Positions 12,674-16,672 of a DNA stretch of 16,672 bases are shown one piece after another. The DNA lies in the NCBI GenBank assembly GCA_964534605.1, contig CAZHOS010000019.1, positions 1 to 16,672 on the forward strand, read 5' to 3'. The notes beneath the pieces were generated by a model. It was not told where the DNA came from. It was given only the letters and a program-made list of their open reading frames with translations, and made no database searches. How positions within the stretch are numbered: position 1 is the first letter of the stretch; each line of letters opens with the position of its first letter. The stretch is from CAZHOS01 sp964534605 (lineage in GTDB: Bacteria > Patescibacteriota > Saccharimonadia > Saccharimonadales > VXPC01). The position numbers and the translations under genes were made by a program.

Positions 12674-13791
12674 TCTAGTTTCGATTCTTTGGTTGCGTCC
12701 GGCTGAGAGTTTGGGATAAATATCGAGAATGTGCTACCTTCGTTAAGCTTGCTAGTTAGCTCCATCTTTGCGTCTAGTAGACGCATTAGCTTGCGGGTTA
12801 CGTATAGCCCTAGGCCGGTGCCCTTGCTCTGCTTGGTACGGTAATCTTCGCTGCGAAAGAACTTGTCAAAGACTTTCTTTTGGTCGGACTTGCTAATGCC
12901 TATGCCGGTGTCGCTGACCTCGAACAGTATGCCTCCGTGCTTTTGTTTGGCACCTATAGTTACGCTGCCCTCTTGGGTGTATTTGATGGCGTTGGTAATA
13001 AAGTTCTGGAGGATCTCGCGTACATACAGCCGCGAGCTTCTAAATAATTCTAGGCTTGGATCGATATCGCTAGATAGTTTGAGGCCCTTCTGCTCGGCCT
13101 GCTCAGTGTATTCCTTGACTAGCAGTTCTATCATCTCGTGGACATTTAGCTCTTCTGTCTTTAACTCTAATACGCCCCGCTCGGCGCGCGACAAGGTCGA
13201 TAGATCGTTAACCATGCTGGCAAGTAACAGGACTTGGTCGTAGGACTGTTCTAGCGCCGATTGCATTTGCTCGTCCAGCGACTTGGTTTTTTCGGCAACA
13301 AACAAGGCGTTGCCTAGGTTGCCCTCGGCAATGGTCAGCGGCGTGCGTAGCTCGTGACTGATGACACTGATAAACTCGTCGCGCTCTTCCTCTAGCGATT
13401 TTTCTTTGGTTATATCGCGCATAAGTAGCACGTAGCCTTTTATGCCGCCGCCGCTGTAGCCGCGGTTAACTGGTGCGATACTAAGGTAGAGGTTAATTTT
13501 TTCTTCCTCGGAGTAGCATAGTCGGTAGTCGCGGTGCACGCATTGGGTCTGGGTGTCGCGGATTAGCTGAACTATGTCGACCTCGTTGCCTTCCGTGTCG
13601 ATGATACTCAGTAGCTCACCAACAGATTGCCCGTTTTGGATGGTGTTGATATCGAGGATGTTTAGTGCGGCGGCATTAAACAGGTTGACTTTGATATGCT
13701 CGTCGACGGATATCATGGCATCGCTAAGGCTATTAACTAGGCTGACCATGCGGTCGTGCTCTTCTTGCCAGTCTCGCTGGGCACTATCCAT
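12670..13791 (-). CDS. soluble PAS-domain sensor histidine kinase
   Basis: 373 aa without membrane segments. An N-terminal PAS-like sensor (about 10-125; MVSLVNSLSDAMISVDE, ending YVLLMRDITKEK) is followed by the phosphoacceptor H box SHELRTPLT (His146), then the HATPase: N box LQNFITNAIKYT (Asn267), G1 VSDTGIGIS (292-300), F box VFDKFFR, and G2 KGTGLGLYVTRKL (323-335). All catalytic motifs are intact. The signal would be cytoplasmic. No response regulator gene lies in the window, so the partner is elsewhere. AAGGAT lies 8 nt before the ATG. Confidence 0.95.
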   Translation of the reverse strand: MDSAQRDWQEEHDRMVSLVNSLSDAMISVDEHIKVNLFNAAALNILDINTIQNGQSVGELLSIIDTEGNEVDIVQLIRDTQTQCVHRDYRLCYSEEEKINLYLSIAPVNRGYSGGGIKGYVLLMRDITKEKSLEEERDEFISVISHELRTPLTIAEGNLGNALFVAEKTKSLDEQMQSALEQSYDQVLLLASMVNDLSTLSRAERGVLELKTEELNVHEMIELLVKEYTEQAEQKGLKLSSDIDPSLELFRSSRLYVREILQNFITNAIKYTQEGSVTIGAKQKHGGILFEVSDTGIGISKSDQKKVFDKFFRSEDYRTKQSKGTGLGLYVTRKLMRLLDAKMELTSKLNEGSTFSIFIPNSQPDATKESKLD

Positions 13792-13827
13792 AATTTTTAT
13801 CCTTAGCTAATAATTGCATATGGTTAA

Positions 13828-13833
13828 AGTATA
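13828..13833 (-). promoter_or_regulatory. possible -10 of the histidine kinase gene
   Basis: TATACT on the minus strand, 36 bases before the kinase ATG and just after the stop of the metallopeptidase gene. No convincing -35 is seen, so it is weak support for a separate transcript. Confidence 0.3.
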
Positions 13834-13835
13834 CA

Positions 13836-14510
13836 TTAATTTTGGGCAGGAACAGACGTGTCAAAAATTATAGGGCTATAAGATTTGATGGCTTTTTTAC
13901 GCGCCTTGTAGTCTGGACAGCGCTGGGCGACTTCTGCCCAGAAGTCTGGGCTGTGGTTCATCTGCAAGATATGACACAGCTCGTGAATAACTACATACTC
14001 TATCAGCTCCCACGGTAGCTGGATAAGCAAGGTGTTAAAGACTAGCTCTTGTTTGCTAGAGCAACTACCCCACCGTCCTTTTAGCGGCTTGTAATTAATG
14101 CTAGAGGGCTGTAGGCCGGTGATATCGGCCAGGCCATCTACCATAGGTGACAATAGATCCTGCGACTCTTGCTTAAGCGCCTTTAGAATTGCGCTGCGCA
14201 CTTGGCCATCTGGGTGCACGCGTACCATGCCACTACGGACGCTGGCACGTTTGGCTAGTGGGCTAAGCACCAGCTTGTGCTGTTTGCCAATGCCCATGCC
14301 ATTTATAAACTCCTGTCCTGGGAGTTTGTGTTTGATAATCCAGTCGCGCTTACTTAGCACAAATTTCTCGGCTATTAGTAGCGGTGTAGACCAGGGCATA
14401 GAAACGGCAGTATAGCCCGGGTTTATGCGGATATTTATGTTCTTTTGGCGCTTTCTTTTGCTGTAGCGAACCTCCCCAATGTCTGGATAGTTCTTGGTCT
14501 TGGTGCTCAT
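13836..14510 (-). CDS. YgjP-type (DUF45/M48-like) zinc metallopeptidase-like protein
   Basis: 224 aa. The C-terminal half has the family hallmarks: KGRWGSCSS (about 144-152) and the zinc motif VVIHELCHILQMNHSPDFW (His176, Glu177, His180, with His186 as likely third ligand). The N-terminal half (KRQKNINIRINPGYTAVSMP) matches the beta-rich start of this family. Members are predicted metal-dependent hydrolases; their true substrates are poorly known. The gene lies 11 nt after the P-loop kinase gene and is probably co-transcribed. It has no Shine-Dalgarno site at the ATG, so translation may depend on the upstream gene. Confidence 0.9.
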   Translation of the reverse strand: MSTKTKNYPDIGEVRYSKRKRQKNINIRINPGYTAVSMPWSTPLLIAEKFVLSKRDWIIKHKLPGQEFINGMGIGKQHKLVLSPLAKRASVRSGMVRVHPDGQVRSAILKALKQESQDLLSPMVDGLADITGLQPSSINYKPLKGRWGSCSSKQELVFNTLLIQLPWELIEYVVIHELCHILQMNHSPDFWAEVAQRCPDYKARKKAIKSYSPIIFDTSVPAQN

Positions 14511-14521
14511 GAGGCTAGGTG

Positions 14522-15163
14522 TTATTTAACAGAGATGTTTCTGCGGGCGAGGTCGACGCGACCACTTTGCTGAGCGACAAGGTTTACAAGGCCTGGGTTT
14601 GGCAGCGAGGCGGCTAGCTTGGGGTTCTCTAGCAGTTGCTTTTCGTGTAGATGTCTTAGTACCGAGCGAACTTGGGCTGCGTGGGTGTGCTTGCCGCTAA
14701 CAACTACGTAGTCTTCGTTGCGTGGGGTCTCGACCAAGCGAGCGAGCTTTTGGTATAGCTCTTTGGTGATTGGTTCGTAGTCGTTGTTTTTGGGCTTGGA
14801 TGTGGCGCGGTGTGCACAGGTCTGATCGTCGACCTGTTGCCAGATAAGTAGTGGTGTGCCTTTGTTCTTGCGGGCAAAGTCACGCAGTGTGCGGCGTTCT
14901 ACCTTGGTCGCAGCATTGCCGTCATAGATAACGGATAGACCGTAGGCCATAAACTTCTCCGCCATCATAAGCATTATATGCTTAACAACGCCTTCTTCTT
15001 CTCTGCTGTATGTAGGTTTGCTAAAGAGCTCGTTACGGATCTGGGTATTGTCTAGGTGGATTACATCTAGTTTTTTGGACAGGTGGCGGCTTAGGTACGA
15101 CTTACCAGAGCCTGGCTGGCCGACAAACATTATAAACACCGGTTTGCTGAGGTTTGACTTCAT
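14522..15163 (-). CDS. P-loop kinase-like ATPase
   Basis: 213 aa. Walker A is GQPGSGKS (15-22) after the FIMFV strand, followed by LDVIHLDNTQIRNEL (about 32-46) and LSVIYDGNAATKVERR (about 76-91), the pattern of the AAA_33/zeta-toxin-like and polynucleotide kinase-like small-molecule or nucleic acid kinases. It most likely phosphorylates a small molecule or nucleotide. The C-terminal 50 residues are helical and unrecognised. It heads a short group with the metallopeptidase gene. A -10-like TAATCT lies 8 nt before the ATG. No antitoxin-like gene is adjacent, so a zeta-toxin role is not favoured. Confidence 0.85.
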   Translation of the reverse strand: MKSNLSKPVFIMFVGQPGSGKSYLSRHLSKKLDVIHLDNTQIRNELFSKPTYSREEEGVVKHIMLMMAEKFMAYGLSVIYDGNAATKVERRTLRDFARKNKGTPLLIWQQVDDQTCAHRATSKPKNNDYEPITKELYQKLARLVETPRNEDYVVVSGKHTHAAQVRSVLRHLHEKQLLENPKLAASLPNPGLVNLVAQQSGRVDLARRNISVK

Positions 15164-15171
15164 CTGTATAT

Positions 15172-15180
15172 AGATTACCA
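15172..15180 (-). promoter_or_regulatory. possible extended -10 of the P-loop kinase gene
   Basis: TGG-TAATCT on the minus strand, eight bases before the ATG, fitting the leaderless pattern of the window but weaker than the others. Confidence 0.35.
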
Positions 15181-15209
15181 GAATAGTCCATTTGGTAGAA
15201 CCATAAGCA

Positions 15210-15923
15210 CTATTCTGCGATAGATATCACCTTGCTTGCTGCACGAGATATAGACGACTGCGAGCCTTCGCCTTGGTATGTTTTGACTATTATCCATATA
15301 AAGTAGCCCAGTAGCAGCAATGTCTCCCCGACGAGCGTTAACGAGAACACGTCGTAAAGCCTAGTAGAAAAAGCAGTCAAAAATCCTCCAGATACTATCA
15401 GGCTAACTGACAGCAGGCGTATAAGCTGCCAGGCTCGCAGATGAGTAGTGCTAGTTATCTTGCGAAACAACAGGTCGGATATCACCGTTAGCGCCATACT
15501 TGTCCCTACCAGCGCAAAGCCAGCGCTGTGGATGATAAAAACCGTATCGTTCCAGCCAAGCGGCGCAAAAGCAACAATATACATGCCCAGCATTGTAAAT
15601 GTTAGTAGCAGTGTAATAAGGCCCGGCTTTTGGAAGGTGCTAACAAGGTAGTTGCGCCAACGCCACATCCCATAAGCTGCAAAAAGTATGCTGGCTGTAA
15701 AGTACGGCGATGTCCGCGTGTCGAGCGCAAAGTCGCTAAACGCCGCCGAGGCATTAAGGTTCTCTGGCAGTATGACGTAGCAGATCGAAAGCCCCAGTAT
15801 AAGCGCATAAATACCGGTAATCCCCCAGAACCTACCTTGTAAGCTCCGCATAGCATCGATAAGCAAAAGCTTGTCGGTAGTAACTACAAATTTGCGGCCT
15901 AAAACTGTTATTCTTTTTGCCAT
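15210..15923 (-). CDS. multi-pass membrane protein of unknown function
   Basis: 237 aa from the ATG at 15923. After a 30-residue cytoplasmic start (MAKRITVLGRKFVVTTDK), about six membrane segments follow: ITGIYALILGLSICYVIL, SILFAAYGMWRW, LITLLLTFTMLGMYIVAFA, FIIHSAGFALVGTSMALTVI, LLSVSLIVSGGFLTAF, and TLVGETLLLLGYFIWIIV. The arrangement resembles DUF998/Frag1-type proteins, but I do not assign it. The ATG is preferred over an in-frame TTG at 15941 because a -10 TATCAT (15930-15935) ends 6 nt before it. Confidence 0.75.
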   Translation of the reverse strand: MAKRITVLGRKFVVTTDKLLLIDAMRSLQGRFWGITGIYALILGLSICYVILPENLNASAAFSDFALDTRTSPYFTASILFAAYGMWRWRNYLVSTFQKPGLITLLLTFTMLGMYIVAFAPLGWNDTVFIIHSAGFALVGTSMALTVISDLLFRKITSTTHLRAWQLIRLLSVSLIVSGGFLTAFSTRLYDVFSLTLVGETLLLLGYFIWIIVKTYQGEGSQSSISRAASKVISIAE

Positions 15924-15929
15924 ACAGAG

Positions 15930-15935
15930 ATGATA
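15930..15935 (-). promoter_or_regulatory. -10 box of the membrane protein gene (leaderless)
   Basis: TATCAT on the minus strand, directly preceded by TG, six bases before the ATG. No clear -35. Confidence 0.45.
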
Positions 15936-15973
15936 CACCAATACAGCTGCCTGTGTTAGAAGACCTGTACCCT

Positions 15974-16013
15974 AAGACTTGGCGAAGGGGTTGCGCTAGC
16001 GTGACCAAGTCTT
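15974..16013. repeat. stem-loop related to the tRNA-Trp tandem repeat
   Basis: A perfect 9-bp stem AAGACTTGG (15974-15982)/CCAAGTCTT (16005-16013). Bases 15981-16014 differ at only a few positions from the end of the 187-bp repeats (GCGCTAGCGTGACCAAGTC is shared exactly). The remaining 200 bases to the first repeat hold no gene or other structure that I can support. Confidence 0.6.
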
Positions 16014-16220
16014 GTTAGCCTAAGCCCCCCTTGCTTTCCCATCTCAGGAGATTCAGCTATACCTAATCTGTCTGCCTTTCTATTGTCAGGGATGCAAAAG
16101 CATCACCTCCAACAGATAAAACAAACACCTTGGGCATATCTGAGCGTCCTGAGACAAGACAAAGCGAGGGTGGTCCAGGCTGTCAGATTTGAACCTTTTA
16201 CTGTAAACTTTATTAGTTAT

Positions 16221-16407
16221 AGGGGAGTAGCTCAGTTGGGGTGGTCAAGGTCTCTCGGAACCGGGTGTCGCAGGTGAGAGCTGCCAGTGGCAGGTCGCAA
16301 GGGAGACCACACTTGCAAGCTTGCTTGCAAAGCAGTGGCGACGGGGTCGCGCTAGCGTGACCAAGTCCTGTCAGATTTGAACCTTTTACAGTAGAATAAT
16401 TAAATAT
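16221..16407 (+). repeat. tRNA-Trp-derived 187-bp tandem repeat, copy 1
   Basis: It starts with the first 19 bases of tRNA-Trp, has a changed D-arm/anticodon region, then an exact 16-base tRNA piece (ACCGGGTGTCGCAGGT), then an insertion of about 87 bases in what would be the T-loop, then CAAGTCCTGTC as in the tRNA, and ends with the upstream region of the next unit. The 3' acceptor strand and CCA are missing, so it cannot make a normal tRNA. It can fold: GGTCTCTC/GGGAGACC (16249-16256/16301-16308), CTGCC/GGCAG, TTGCAAGC/GCTTGCAA (16313-16320/16323-16330) and GCGAC/GTCGC (16338-16342/16346-16350). Confidence 0.85.
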
Positions 16408-16594
16408 AGGGGAGTAGCTCAGTTGGGGTGGTCAAGGTCTCTCGGAACCGGGTGTCGCAGGTGAGAGCTGCCAGTGGCAGGTCGCAAGGGAGACCACACT
16501 TGCAAGCTTGCTTGCAAAGCAGTGGCGACGGGGTCGCGCTAGCGTGACCAAGTCCTGTCAGATTTGAACCTTTTACAGTAGAATAATTAAATAT
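16408..16594 (+). repeat. tRNA-Trp-derived 187-bp tandem repeat, copy 2
   Basis: Identical to copy 1 over 187 bases as far as I can compare by eye, including the upstream-region segment that leads directly into the intact tRNA-Trp. The upstream segment before copy 1 (about 16179-16220) is a diverged version, showing that the duplicated unit is promoter region plus tRNA-like part. Confidence 0.85.
16555..16584 (+). promoter_or_regulatory. possible promoter of tRNA-Trp, also present before each repeat
   Basis: CTGTCA (16555-16560), 18-bp spacer, TAGAAT (16579-16584), ending 10 bases before the tRNA. The same bases precede repeat copy 2 and a variant (TAAACT) precedes copy 1, so each unit may be transcribed. 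Confidence 0.4.
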
Positions 16595-16670
16595 AGGGGA
16601 GTAGCTCAGTTGGTAGAGCACCGGTCTCCAAAACCGGGTGTCGCAGGTTCAAGTCCTGTCTCCCCTGCCA
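16595..16670 (+). tRNA. tRNA-Trp (anticodon CCA)
   Basis: A complete 76-base cloverleaf: acceptor AGGGGAG/CTCCCCT, D arm with AGCTCAGTTGGTAGAGC, anticodon stem CCGGT/ACCGG with loop CTCCAAA, T stem GCAGG/CCTGT with loop TTCAAGT, discriminator G and encoded CCA. In many bacteria tRNA-Trp precedes secE; here it lies on the opposite strand 5.5 kb away. Confidence 0.97.
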
Positions 16671-16672
16671 AA

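Noticed and set aside
14522..15163. Zeta toxin of a toxin-antitoxin pair
   Set aside because: The P-loop pattern is compatible, but there is no antitoxin-like neighbour, and the next gene is a metallopeptidase-like protein.
16166..16182. GCGAGGGTGGTCCAGGC as a T-box antiterminator
   Set aside because: It resembles AGGGTGGnACCGCG only in part, and no specifier loop or downstream Trp gene follows.
16083..16277. A 64-codon plus-strand frame running into repeat copy 1
   Set aside because: It continues into the tRNA-derived repeat, has no ribosome binding site, and its product shows no protein-like pattern.
16221..16407. Group I intron in a tRNA-Trp gene
   Set aside because: The insertion is in the T-loop rather than the anticodon loop, is too short, shows no recognisable P7/P3 core, and the 3' acceptor strand is missing.
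16221..16594. CRISPR array
   Set aside because: Only two units of 187 bp with tRNA-derived content; no short repeats with unique spacers and no cas genes.

Overview
The window looks like a chromosomal segment of a Patescibacteria/CPR bacterium, most likely Saccharibacteria (TM7). The grounds are indirect: small compact genes, a scattered L11/L10 ribosomal region, ribosomal protein L1 and SecE with long charged N-terminal extensions, many short proteins without recognisable family, and UGG used for Trp with a normal CCA-anticodon tRNA-Trp. The phylum is an inference from protein character, not from a marker search.

Layout, left to right. 1-417: possible 3' end of a plus-strand reading frame, then structured element A abutting rplL. 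412-1356: rplL and rplJ (minus) with a near-consensus promoter and a structured leader. 1564-3002: a 58-aa and a 407-aa protein of unknown function (minus). 3105-3494: small membrane protein (plus). 3526-3706: structured element B. 3712-4799: anchored thioredoxin-like protein and a small lipoprotein (minus), separated by a hairpin-rich stretch. 4971-7498: rplK, two small unknown genes, rplA and another unknown gene (minus, operon-like). 7596-9697: accessory genes, namely two unknown proteins transcribed divergently, a frameshifted pentapeptide-repeat protein and a GNAT acetyltransferase. 9794-10037: structured element C. 10036-11071: nusG and secE (minus). 11204-15923: membrane glycosyltransferase (plus), soluble PAS histidine kinase, YgjP-type metallopeptidase, P-loop kinase and a multi-pass membrane protein (all minus). 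15942-16670: noncoding stretch ending in two perfect 187-bp tandem repeats, each starting with the 5' part of tRNA-Trp, followed by the intact tRNA-Trp gene.

How it works together. The core is the transcription, translation and secretion set usually ordered secE-nusG-rplK-rplA-rplJ-rplL, here kept in order on one strand but split by accessory genes. Ribosomal, nusG and secE genes mostly have Shine-Dalgarno sites. Many accessory genes instead have a -10 box ending 6-8 nt before the start codon, which predicts leaderless mRNAs.

The strongest candidates for something undescribed are (1) a three-copy structured noncoding element (A, B, C) lying directly against the 3' ends of rplL, the thioredoxin-like gene and nusG, with compensatory base changes between copies, and (2) the tRNA-Trp-derived tandem repeats at the right end. 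Both are read directly from the sequence; their functions are unknown.
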